From: Thiomargarita sp.
GTDB lineage: Bacteria; Pseudomonadota; Gammaproteobacteria; Beggiatoales; Beggiatoaceae
DNA length: 64,000 nucleotides
Assembly (NCBI GenBank): GCA_020721005.1
Contig: DYNP01000004.1
Location: 1 to 64,000 of the forward strand
Direction of reading: 5' to 3'
The notes under the pieces are model-generated. The model had not been told where the DNA came from. It made no database searches and saw only the letters and a program-made list of their open reading frames with translations. Each line of letters opens with the position of its first letter. The first letter of the stretch is position 1. Shown piece after piece: positions 19,270 to 28,500 of this stretch. Made by a program: the position numbers and the translations under genes.

Positions 19270-20370
19270 ATGGGCATATTCAGTTTAAAACCAGATCCGG
19301 TAGTGGGTATTGATATTAGCACCACTGCCATCAAATTACTAGAACTCAGTCGAACCGGTAAATCCTACAAAGTTGAAACTTATGGTGTAGAACCCTTACC
19401 CGAGGATATCATTGTCGATAAAAACCTCAATGAAGCCAAAGAAAATGCCATGGAAATTGTAGGAGAAGCCATTGCTCGCCTGGTTGCCCGTACCAAACCC
19501 AAAGCCCGTCATGCAGCCATTGCAGTAGCAGGTCCGGCAGTCATTACCAAAGTCATCACCATGGATGGCGGAATGACTGACAGTGACATGAAAGAACAAA
19601 TTGAGGGCGATGCCGAACAATACTTAGGTAGCCCAGCCGATGAACTCAATTTAGACTTTCAAGTTTTGGGCCCTAATGAGAAAGAGCCGGAAAGAATGGA
19701 TATATTGCTCGCTGCCTCTCGTACTGAAAACATTGACAATCGCTTGGAATTACTAGAAATAGGCGGACTCAAAACCAAAGTGGTCGATATAGAAAAGTAT
19801 GCTCTGGAAAATGCCCTACTCATGGTTGCTCAAAATGAACAAGAAATCCATGAAGAGGACACTATTGCCCTCATTGAAATTGGCGCCTCTGTAACCAGTC
19901 TCAGCGTTATGAGCAAACAACGCATTGTTTACAGCCAAGAAGAAATGTTTGGCGGCAAACAACTGACTGATGAAATACGCAGTACTTATAGCATCAGCTA
20001 TGAAGAAGCCAATTTAGCCAAACGCTACGAAGGCGACTTCACCTTACCTGAAGGCTATGAATCCGAAATTTTAGAACCGTTCAAAGTCGAAATTACCCAA
20101 CAAATCAGCCGGATGGTTCAATATTACTATTCTATGGAAGCCTCCTCCAAATATGGAAAACTCACTCATATAATACTCTCTGGAGGCACAACTTGCATTC
20201 CGGGAATATTAGAACTCGTCAAAAATAAAGTCGGGGGCAGCATCTCCTTAGTCAACCCATTCTCCGCCATGAATGTATCTACTCGAGTCAGCAAAAAAGC
20301 ACTCATGAATGACGCTCCAGCGCTCATGATTGCTTGTGGACTCGCCCTTCGGAATTTTGACGAACATTAG
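19270..20370 (+). CDS. pilM: Type IV pilus assembly protein PilM
   Basis: PilM is an actin-like cytoplasmic ATP-binding protein that connects the PilNOP inner-membrane complex to the pilus motor. It has 366 residues and begins MGIFSLKPDPVVGIDISTTA, with further nucleotide-binding patterns ALIEIGASVTSLSV and IILSGGTTCIPG. The stop codon TAG lies in the first bases of a repeat element (copy B), so the end of the gene may have been reshaped by that insertion. The last residues LALRNFDEH still look like a normal PilM end. First gene of the pilMNOPQ cluster. Confidence 0.97.
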   Translation: MGIFSLKPDPVVGIDISTTAIKLLELSRTGKSYKVETYGVEPLPEDIIVDKNLNEAKENAMEIVGEAIARLVARTKPKARHAAIAVAGPAVITKVITMDGGMTDSDMKEQIEGDAEQYLGSPADELNLDFQVLGPNEKEPERMDILLAASRTENIDNRLELLEIGGLKTKVVDIEKYALENALLMVAQNEQEIHEEDTIALIEIGASVTSLSVMSKQRIVYSQEEMFGGKQLTDEIRSTYSISYEEANLAKRYEGDFTLPEGYESEILEPFKVEITQQISRMVQYYYSMEASSKYGKLTHIILSGGTTCIPGILELVKNKVGGSISLVNPFSAMNVSTRVSKKALMNDAPALMIACGLALRNFDEH

Positions 20371-20836
20371 ACCACTTGCAAAAGAATGGGATAATGAAAA
20401 GATGAGATACGAAAAAAATAAACCGGAGTAGAGGCTTTAGCTGGAGTAGAGGCTTTAGCCGGAGTGGAGGCTTTAGCCGGAGTAGAGGCTTTAGCTGGAG
20501 TGGAGGCTTTAGCCGGAGTAGAGGCTTTAGCCGGAGTAGAGGCTTTAGCCGGAGTAGAGGCTTTAGCCGGAGTAGAGGCTTTAGCCGGAGTAGAGGCTTT
20601 AGCCGGAGTAGAGGCTTTAGCCGGAGTAGAGGCTTTAGCTGGAGTGGAGGCTTTAGCCGGTCAGCGGCAAGCATCACCCCATACACACAAACTGCAAGGC
20701 GCCTACGGCTGACCGGCTAAAGCCTCTACTCCTACATACTTTAGCTCCTACTACTACGTACATTAACTGAATGACAGATAATATGTAGAGTGGGCAACCC
20801 TCATCTTTTCATGATCACATCCTTTTGCAAGAAATT
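20369..20836. mobile_element. Nested-palindrome element, copy B, inside the pilus operon
   Basis: The left end TAGACCACTTGCAAAAG overlaps the pilM stop. The right end CCTTTTGCAAGAAATTTA lies just before pilN. The centre is a hairpin whose right arm CCGGCTAAAGCCTCTACTCC (20713-20732) pairs with the tandem 18-bp repeats on the left. No coding capacity. It separates pilM from pilN by 514 bp in an operon that is usually tight, so readthrough or a new promoter must supply pilNOPQ. Confidence 0.8.
20425..20658. repeat. Thirteen tandem 18-bp repeats
   Basis: About 13 head-to-tail copies of GGAGTAGAGGCTTTAGCC, with only G/A and C/T variation at a few positions. The unit equals the left arm of the element's central stem, so the array is an expansion of one arm. 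Because 18 is a multiple of three, it gives open frames on both strands (VEALAG repeats on the plus strand), which are not genes. There are no spacers, so it is not a CRISPR. Confidence 0.9.
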
Positions 20837-20884
20837 TATTAACGCTTTGGGCTCACTTTATACAATCATTCAGGAAAAAACAAC

Positions 20885-21532
20885 ATGCCTCGCATTAACC
20901 TATTACCTTGGCGAGATACTCTCAGGAAAGAACGAGAACAACGGTTCCTGGCTATCTTAGGTGCTGCATTGGGAATTACTGCCCTGGTTTTTGGGGGCAT
21001 TCACCTCTACATCGCTGGCCTCATCGGCAACCAAGAAGCTCGTAACAAACTCTTAACAACTGAAATCAAAAAGGCAGAAGAACAAATCAAGGAAATCGAA
21101 GATTTAGATGAAAAGAAAGTCAATCTAATCAAACGCATGGAAACCATCCAAATTTTAGAAGAAAATCGACCCTTGGTTGTCCACCTGTTTGACGAACTCG
21201 TGCGAAAAGTTCCTGACGGCGTGTATTTTACCAACATGAAACAAGAAGGAGCTAAGGTCACACTGCAAGGCATTGCTCAATCAGACGCTCGGGTCTCTTC
21301 CCTCATGACCAACTTGGATTCCTCCGAATGGCTGACCAGTCCCCTTATCCATATTATAGAAAAAAAGGAAGAAAAGGGCACCTCCTCAACCACAAAGAAA
21401 ACTACCCGCAGTTTCAGCGAATTCCGACTGGAAGTCCGCCAAATATTACCTCAGGGCACGGAAGAAGAAATCCCCGAAGAAAAATCCAAAAAACCGGCTA
21501 CCGCTCCAGCTGCCGCGGACAAGAAAAAGTAA
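20885..21532 (+). CDS. pilN: Type IV pilus assembly protein PilN
   Basis: PilN is an inner-membrane protein with a short cytoplasmic start that binds PilM. The conserved N-terminal motif MPRINLLPWR is present, then one helix (about 24-45), a coiled coil (about 50-90) and a periplasmic ferredoxin-like domain. At 215 residues it is slightly longer than usual because of a charged Lys/Ala/Pro tail. An AGGA ribosome site lies 8-9 bases before the ATG. pilO follows after 119 bp. Confidence 0.95.
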   Translation: MPRINLLPWRDTLRKEREQRFLAILGAALGITALVFGGIHLYIAGLIGNQEARNKLLTTEIKKAEEQIKEIEDLDEKKVNLIKRMETIQILEENRPLVVHLFDELVRKVPDGVYFTNMKQEGAKVTLQGIAQSDARVSSLMTNLDSSEWLTSPLIHIIEKKEEKGTSSTTKKTTRSFSEFRLEVRQILPQGTEEEIPEEKSKKPATAPAAADKKK

Positions 21533-21651
21533 CTACCAAAAGTTACCAACTCTCCTCACTCTGTAAAATGGACAATTGACCTATGACTGGTAAAATAAGA
21601 TACCCCTTCTTGCAACCCACTCCCTAAAAAACTATTATATGGTGACCTGCC

Positions 21652-22314
21652 ATGAACTTAAATGACTTTCAAAATTTAGATCCTAAAAATTTTGGGAACT
21701 GGCCAATCCCAGTTAAAACTGTGCTGGTAATCTTGGCATGTGCGGCTGCTTTAGGGGCGGGCTATTGGTTTGATACTCAACACCAAATCATTTATCTTGG
21801 AAAAGTGGCCCAAAAAGAAAGCGAACTCATGAAAGATTTTAAAGATAAACAATGGAAAGCCGCCACTTTACCCAAATTAAAAGAACAACTGGCAGAAATT
21901 GAATCCACCATCAAAGAACAAAAAAATCGGCTTCCCAGTGAAGCAGAAGTTGCTGAATTAATTACTGAAATCTCTCAACAAATGATTGCCAGTGGTCTTG
22001 AACAAGAACTGTTTCAACCTGACTATCGCAACAAAAAACAAGAAAAAGGGGTCTATGAAAAATTGCCCATCAAAATTCGAGTCAAGGGAGACTACCATGC
22101 ATTTGGAAAATTTTCCAGTGGAGTCTCAGCCATGCCCCGTATTGTCACCCAACATGAAATCAATATTAAACCTACTCCAGAGGGTAACAAACTTATCATG
22201 GAAATGGTCGCTCAAATCTACCGTTACCTAGAAGAAGCGCCCCCACCCCCCCCTGAGGAAATCAAAGAAGGTGATAAGGGCAAAACTGACAAAAAACCCG
22301 AACCCAAAAAATAG
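21652..22314 (+). CDS. pilO: Type IV pilus assembly protein PilO
   Basis: PilO is the partner of PilN in the inner-membrane alignment complex. It is a 220-residue protein with the typical N-terminus (NDFQNLDPKNFGNWPIPVK), one membrane helix (about 23-42), a coiled coil (about 60-105) and a C-terminal globular domain. It ends in an unusual low-complexity tail (APPPPPEE, then Lys/Asp/Pro-rich), not common in well-studied PilO proteins. pilP begins 11 bp downstream. Confidence 0.95.
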   Translation: MNLNDFQNLDPKNFGNWPIPVKTVLVILACAAALGAGYWFDTQHQIIYLGKVAQKESELMKDFKDKQWKAATLPKLKEQLAEIESTIKEQKNRLPSEAEVAELITEISQQMIASGLEQELFQPDYRNKKQEKGVYEKLPIKIRVKGDYHAFGKFSSGVSAMPRIVTQHEINIKPTPEGNKLIMEMVAQIYRYLEEAPPPPPEEIKEGDKGKTDKKPEPKK

Positions 22315-22325
22315 TGAGTTGAACA

Positions 22326-22937
22326 ATGTGCAATTTCGGCAACTTAGAAACCAATCAGAAACCGAGCCCCTTTCCTCTTGATTATACAAAACTTTTTCGA
22401 GCAATTATTCTATTGGCAAGCATATTGATCGCAGGCTGTCTGGGCGACGACATGGCTGGTTTAAGGAAAGAAGTTGCCAAAATCAACGCTCGTAAAAATA
22501 CCAATGTAGCTCCATTGCCTGAATTTAAACATATTCCCAGCTATTTTTACGAAGTTGAGAACATGCGCGATCCCTTTCTTCCCTTCATGGAATCTCAACA
22601 ACAAGACATCCCATTACAACAACAAACCCTGCAAGTCACACAGGGAAGTAATGTGAACTGTCCTCGACCAGACCCTTATCGAGTGCGAGCAGGACTGGAA
22701 CTGTTCCCACTGGATGCTCTACAAATGGTAGGCACGGTAGAGCAAGATAAAAACCTATGGGCATTGATAGTGGCCAGCGACAACACCATCTATCGGGTCC
22801 AAATTGGCGATTATATGGGACAAAATTCCGGAAAAATCATCAATATAGAAGAAAATAAAATTGAACTTTTAGAACTGATACCCAACAAAGAAGGCTGTTG
22901 GACCGAAACCCTCAACACGTTAAATTTAAGCAGCTAA
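22326..22937 (+). CDS. pilP: Type IV pilus assembly lipoprotein PilP
   Basis: PilP is an inner-membrane lipoprotein that links PilNO to the PilQ secretin. An extended N-terminus of about 25 residues precedes the signal helix and lipobox (ASILIAGC, Cys near residue 39). The family motif YEVENMRDPFLPF and the C-terminal beta domain (LDALQMVGTVEQDKNLWALI ... YRVQIGDYMGQNSG) follow. 203 residues in all, 16 bp before pilQ. Confidence 0.95.
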   Translation: MCNFGNLETNQKPSPFPLDYTKLFRAIILLASILIAGCLGDDMAGLRKEVAKINARKNTNVAPLPEFKHIPSYFYEVENMRDPFLPFMESQQQDIPLQQQTLQVTQGSNVNCPRPDPYRVRAGLELFPLDALQMVGTVEQDKNLWALIVASDNTIYRVQIGDYMGQNSGKIINIEENKIELLELIPNKEGCWTETLNTLNLSS

Positions 22938-22953
22938 CACAGAGGATAAAGAA

Positions 22954-25305
22954 ATGTATATTTCCCCTTTGATCAATAAGTTACTTGATCATCGCTTCCC
23001 CAACCAGTTTGAATTTTACCCCCCTGTTTTTACTTACAATTTCTCAAGACAACTCACCCTTTTGATCTTATGTTTCTTGACAATAGGAGGTTTTTTTTTC
23101 TCATCCCCTCTGGTTCAAGCCAAAACCAACGAACTACAAAAAATTGGTTTTTCCAGCCTGCCAGGCAATCGTATTCAAGTTAATTTAACTTTTGCCAAAC
23201 CAGCCCAAACTCCCTTGAATTTTACCACCGATAACCCAGCCCGTTTGGTCTTGGATTTTCCAAATGTTGGTATTGACACTTTGCAGAAAAACTTAGCCAT
23301 AGGGACTGGTATGATACAAAGTGCAAATGCCGTGCAAACTGAAGAAAGGACCCGGGTAGTTCTCAACCTAGTACAAATGGTACCTTTCAATATTGAAGTG
23401 ACAGAAAATAAAGTTTACATTACATTTGAAGGTTCCTCTTCTGAAGGCACTTCTCCTCAACGCTCTAATCCCATGGAAATTGCCAAAACTCAAGCCACGC
23501 CTCGTAGTCAGGAATCAATTTTCCCTGCACATTCAAGCACTTCCTCACCAATCACCATTTCAAAAACAGATGCTCAATCCTTGCCAACTTCCCTTCCAAC
23601 TTCAACTTCGGTTATTGAGCCAGTTCCCACAGTCCCATCCGTGGGAAATCATATACAAAATATTGATTTCCGTAAAACTATTGACAAAACTGGGCAAGTT
23701 GTCATTACCTTGTCTAATCCGGATATCATTGTCAATTTGTATGAGCAGGGAACTGATATTTTACTGGATTTCATAAATACTCAACTCCCCCCTCATTTGG
23801 ATCAACGCTTGGATGTGATTGATTTTGATACACCTATTAGTTACATTGATACCTATACCAGAGCCAATGATGTTCAAATGAAAGTGACTGCCAATGGGCG
23901 CTATGAATATTTTGCCTCTCAAACCGGGGCAGTTTATACCCTTGAAGTAAAAGAGAAAATTGAGATCAAATCGGAAGACGTAAAGATTGAGGAACGAACT
24001 TATGAGGGTCAATTGGTATCTTTTAATTTTCAGAATATTGAAATTCGGGCTGCTTTAGCTTTACTATTTGATTTGCCTGGAGTCAACTTGAATATGGTGG
24101 CCAGCGATGATGTGAAAGGTAATATTACTTTAAGACTGAAAAAAATTCCCTGGGATCAAGCGCTTGACATTATTTTGGAATCCAGAAGTTTAGGTATGCG
24201 AAAAATTGGCAATGTGGTTATGATCGATCTCAAGGAGAAAATTGATGCTCGTACCCAACGGGAATTGGAAGCCCAACAAAAAATCAAGGAGTTGGAACCT
24301 TTGCGGACCGAGTTTATTCAAATCAACTATGCTAAAGCGGCTGACTTAAATGCCCTTCTAAAGACCAGTGGGGAACATTCTTTCTTGTCTAAACGTGGCA
24401 ACGTTTCCATGGATTCTCGTACCAACACCTTGATCATTCAGGACACTGCCACTCAATTGGCTGAAATTCGCAACTTAATCAATTCCTTGGATATGCCAGC
24501 CCGACAAGTACTGATTGAGTCTCGGGTAGTGCTGGCTGGTGACGATTTTAGTAAAAAATTGGGGGTTAAATTTGGATACAGTACCAATGAGGATTTGGGA
24601 GAAGGTAATGGTATTGTGTTAGGAGGCAAAATTTCTGGGAACACGACATTTTCTGGAAATACGGCGTTTGGACAAGATACAAACAGTGCCCCTTATCCCA
24701 GCAATGCTGCCACTATTGCTGGCAGCGAAAATTTTATTGTGAGCCTACCCATCAGCGGTCCCAATGCAGCTTTGGGACTGGCTATAGGCAAGATTGGCAG
24801 TTATCTGTTGCAATTGGAGTTGGCTGCGGCAGAAACTGAAGGCAATTCTCGCACTATATCCAGTCCCCGAGTCATTACCGGCAACCAACGGAAAGCTACT
24901 ATTTTGCAAGGTTCCGAAATTCCTTATCGAACCATTGAAGAGGGCAGTGCTAAAACCGAATTTAAAAATGCAGTTCTCAGATTGGAAGTTACTCCACAAA
25001 TTACCCCGGATGATCGTATCATTATGGATTTAAAAGTCAATTCGGACAAGGTGGGTCAAGTGACTCCAGATGGTAATTTGACCATTGACAAACGAGAGGT
25101 TGAAACTCAAGTCTTGGTGGACAATGGGGAAACGGTGGTATTGGGTGGGGTATATGAACAGGAAAATTTAAATTCAGTTGTGAGAATACCTTTTTTTTCG
25201 GAATTGCCATTGGTGGGTAATTTGTTTAAATCTCGTACCCGGGAAAACAAGAAGAAAGAATTGTTGATCTTTGTCACTCCCAAGATTGTTAAGGAGACCA
25301 CTTAG
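22954..25305 (+). CDS. pilQ: Type IV pilus secretin PilQ
   Basis: PilQ forms the outer-membrane pore for the pilus. This 783-residue protein has a long basic start, a signal helix ending SSPLVQA (near residue 55), two AMIN domains that bind peptidoglycan (about 60-160 and 225-330) joined by a Ser/Pro/Thr linker, an STN/N0 domain (about 350-425), an N1 domain, and the secretin core (about 500-780, with VPxxGxLFKxR-like VGNLFKSRTRENKK at the end). A GAGGA ribosome site precedes the ATG. The aroK-aroB pair that follows pilQ in many gammaproteobacteria is absent; a giant Ig-like protein follows instead. Confidence 0.96.
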   Translation: MYISPLINKLLDHRFPNQFEFYPPVFTYNFSRQLTLLILCFLTIGGFFFSSPLVQAKTNELQKIGFSSLPGNRIQVNLTFAKPAQTPLNFTTDNPARLVLDFPNVGIDTLQKNLAIGTGMIQSANAVQTEERTRVVLNLVQMVPFNIEVTENKVYITFEGSSSEGTSPQRSNPMEIAKTQATPRSQESIFPAHSSTSSPITISKTDAQSLPTSLPTSTSVIEPVPTVPSVGNHIQNIDFRKTIDKTGQVVITLSNPDIIVNLYEQGTDILLDFINTQLPPHLDQRLDVIDFDTPISYIDTYTRANDVQMKVTANGRYEYFASQTGAVYTLEVKEKIEIKSEDVKIEERTYEGQLVSFNFQNIEIRAALALLFDLPGVNLNMVASDDVKGNITLRLKKIPWDQALDIILESRSLGMRKIGNVVMIDLKEKIDARTQRELEAQQKIKELEPLRTEFIQINYAKAADLNALLKTSGEHSFLSKRGNVSMDSRTNTLIIQDTATQLAEIRNLINSLDMPARQVLIESRVVLAGDDFSKKLGVKFGYSTNEDLGEGNGIVLGGKISGNTTFSGNTAFGQDTNSAPYPSNAATIAGSENFIVSLPISGPNAALGLAIGKIGSYLLQLELAAAETEGNSRTISSPRVITGNQRKATILQGSEIPYRTIEEGSAKTEFKNAVLRLEVTPQITPDDRIIMDLKVNSDKVGQVTPDGNLTIDKREVETQVLVDNGETVVLGGVYEQENLNSVVRIPFFSELPLVGNLFKSRTRENKKKELLIFVTPKIVKETT

Positions 25306-25314
25306 GAATTTCAT

Positions 25315-25391
25315 TAGACCTTTTGCATGAGATCAATTGTTGGTAGGCTATGCCAAACTCAACTTATCTTTTTCTTTTGTAAGAGGTTTAT
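25315..25391. mobile_element. Short degenerate copy of the palindromic element (copy E)
   Basis: TAGACCTTTTGCATGAG at the left and TTTTGTAAGAGGTTTA at the right match the termini of the longer elements but enclose only about 45 bp. A further half-terminus (TTGCAAAAGGTTTA) lies near 25454, and a word related to the 8692 repeats near 25406. The 25306-25536 gap has no gene. Confidence 0.55.
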
Positions 25392-25536
25392 TTCAGACTC
25401 AGTAGGATGGGCTGATGATAGGAAGCCCATCAATCGCGTCGTTCAATTAAGATTCCATTGCAAAAGGTTTATATCCAGTCTCACTTTTTTTACCAGTGTC
25501 CATTTTTAATTTTTCAATTATTTTAGGTATCATCAC

Positions 25537-28500
25537 ATGCTCACTACACTAAAATTCATGCCTTCTCCGATCAGGTTACTTAGGGACTGGTCTTGGAATT
25601 GGCAAATCTTAACTCAATGGCTGATTAATTTTCCCCTTTGGATAGCTCTTTCATTAAGTCTCGTAGCCTGTGGTGGCGGAAGTGACGAGCCCAGTAATTT
25701 GTTAGTCAGTACCGGTGGGAATGTAGGTGGTAACCCTCCAGCTGCCGGAGCTGAGGGAATAGATGTCAGTGTCAGTACCAGTTATCAGGAGTTGGTTCCC
25801 AGTGGTGGCAGCACCCTGGTTCGTTTGATCACATTTGAGAAATTTGATCCAGCAGATGAGAATGCCCAATTGGTTACGGAACCCAATGTCACTTTTGAAG
25901 CCAGTATAGTTGGCGGTGGCATTTTAGAGAATGTACCCAAACAGACTGATCGAAGTGGAGAGGCGGTGTTTGCCGTCAGTCATCCCGGGGATGGCAATGT
26001 TTTGGTGACCATTCAAGGAACAGGCAGGTATCAAGGAGGATTCAGTTTCCCAATTTACTTTGGGGCTTCGGTGAGCAGTCAATTGGTAACGCAAGGTCCT
26101 GTCAATGCTGATGGTCAAACCCCCGCTGAGATCCGAGTGTTTGCCAGAGATGCGGGTGGGGTGGGTATCTCAAATATGCCAGTCGCATTGTCATTCTCCA
26201 TGAATTCTTATGCGGTGGCAGTGCAAGGACAGGGGGTAACTGGCGCCAATGGAGAATTTGCCACTGGAATCACTAACACTGTGCCTCAAACTGTCAAAGT
26301 AACTCCGGTTGTGGGGGGGATGTCCAGTGCTCCTCTAACTTTAGTGTATGACACGGCCACGGTGATGACTGTGCCACAAAGTCTTGATTTGGTGGTAAAA
26401 ACAGACAACGTACGAGCCGATGGGCAAGCTGAAGCGACCCTGGTTGTGATCGCTCGAGATGCTTATAGAGTGCCTATTCCCAATATTCCAATCAGTCTCA
26501 GCAGTGATTCAGCAACCGCCTTGTTAAAAGTGGGGGGAACCACCAACACTCTGTTCGCCCGAGGGAATACCGGTTACGTGGGCAGTTTTGAATTGAATAT
26601 CAGCAATACGGTTGAAGAATCGGTCACTATTACTGCCATCACCACCAGTGGCAACGAAACTGAACAGGCGGCCAGTGTCACCATTTCCTTTAGCAATGAA
26701 CAAACTGCCACGGGTCTTATTGTCGGCAAAATCGAATTGGATGCACCCATCAACAATGGTCAGCCTGCTGATGGAGAAAGTATTGTCAGTTTGCGAGGAA
26801 GAGTATTGGATGAGGCGGGGCAACCGATTCCAGAGGCCAAAGTGAGTCTCATTGTCAGTGGGGGCTCGGCCCAAATTGAACTGGTTAATGAGGGAATAAC
26901 TGATGCCAGTGGACGTTTCTTTGCGGCTTTAACCGATCAGGTGGTGGAAAGTTTTAGCGCCAAAGCGGTGATTGGAGAAGTGGAAAGTAACATGGTCACT
27001 GTGCAATTCACTGCCATTCCTCCTCCTGAGGAAGAGGAAACAGAAACGGAAATTCTTCCCACTCCGCCTCGATTTATCACTTTATTGGCTTCGCCCGAAC
27101 GCCAAGATGTGGATGATGGGACCAATACCAATGTTATTACTTTAACCGCCAGTGTTCGAGACACTCGCAATACTCCTATGCAAGGAATCAACGTGCGGAT
27201 TGCAGCCAGCAGTGACACTGCCATTTTTGACACAGGTCAACAACAAACCGGGGCGGGAGGCACGGCCACTTTTAAAGTCAGCAATACAGTCCCTGGCAGT
27301 TTTGAAGTCACTGCCACCGCTTGGGTTGAAGACAGCACTGGAAAAATCGTGGGACAAGCGATCAGTGACACTCGTTCCATAACTTTTGCCAACCCGGTAA
27401 CTGAAATTGAAGAAGTCAAAGTGACGCGTTTAATTGTCAACTTGGTGAATAATGACCAAGTGGCTTCCGGAGATGCACCCGTAAGAGTGGATGTCATTGC
27501 CCGAGACAATGCGGGACGCGCCGTGGCTGAAGCCCCGATCATTGTTCAAATGTCAGCCGGTTCAGCAGCTGTGGCACGACCTGCCCGTGGCAACACAGAT
27601 GAGAATGGCTTCTTTTCCACCGAAATCACTTCCACTGTCGCTGGAGAAGTGGCAGTTATCATCGCGGTGGAAGGTACAGCCATTGCCAGTTCCCCAGTGA
27701 TAGCCCGCTTCGTCTCTATTCCCGCTGCAGAAGAAGGGGAAATTAAACCTGTATCTATCGGTATGGAAGTGCTCAATTCCCCCCAACCGGCCGATGGTCA
27801 GGCCAAAATCAGTCTGGTTGTTACCCCTCGCGACCTTAATGGGACTCCATTGTCCGGGGTCGATATTCAACTGATCAGTGATTCTCCAGACCTCATTTTT
27901 GCTGCACAAGGGGGAACAACCAATCCCTTGGGACAATTTCGCACCACTGTAACCAGCACTTTGGCTGGGACCTTTAATATCACCCCGGTGGCCGATCAAA
28001 CTCTCATTGGAATTCCCACTGCAGTCACCTTTATTCCTGCAGGCAGTGGAGTTGGAGAATTGATTGTCAGTGTTGCCAACAATAATCAAACTGCCGATGG
28101 GCAAAGTCCCATTCGCCTAGATGTCATTGCCAGAGATGGGAATGGACGTGCAGTGGCTGGTGCGCCCATCAGTGTACAAATTTCCAGAGGCGCCACTGCC
28201 ATTGCCCGCTCCTCTCAAACTGTGACTGATGAGAACGGTTATTTCATGGCTGAAATTGTCTCCACTGTGGCTGGTGATGTGGCGGTGACCGTGGCCATAG
28301 AAGGCACGCCTATTGTACATCCTCCAGTTATTGTAACCTTCAAAACCGCGATAGCCATTACTCCCACGACCATTGAGGGCCGTCTCATCACCGCCGCTCA
28401 ACCAGCTGATGGTCAATCCAAAGTTGAAGTGCTGATCATTCCCCGTGATGCCCAAGGTGCTCCCATTACTGGAGTTCCTGTTGAACTTATCAGTGAATCT

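Noticed and set aside
20425-20658. CRISPR-like array
   Set aside because: Repeats are contiguous without unique spacers, and no cas gene is present; it is a tandem repeat.
20464-20712. Plus-strand frame of VEALAG repeats, and minus-strand frame of LLRLKP repeats at 20324-20686
   Set aside because: Both are forced by an 18-bp tandem repeat whose length is a multiple of three; no start signal and the sequence is part of an intergenic palindrome.
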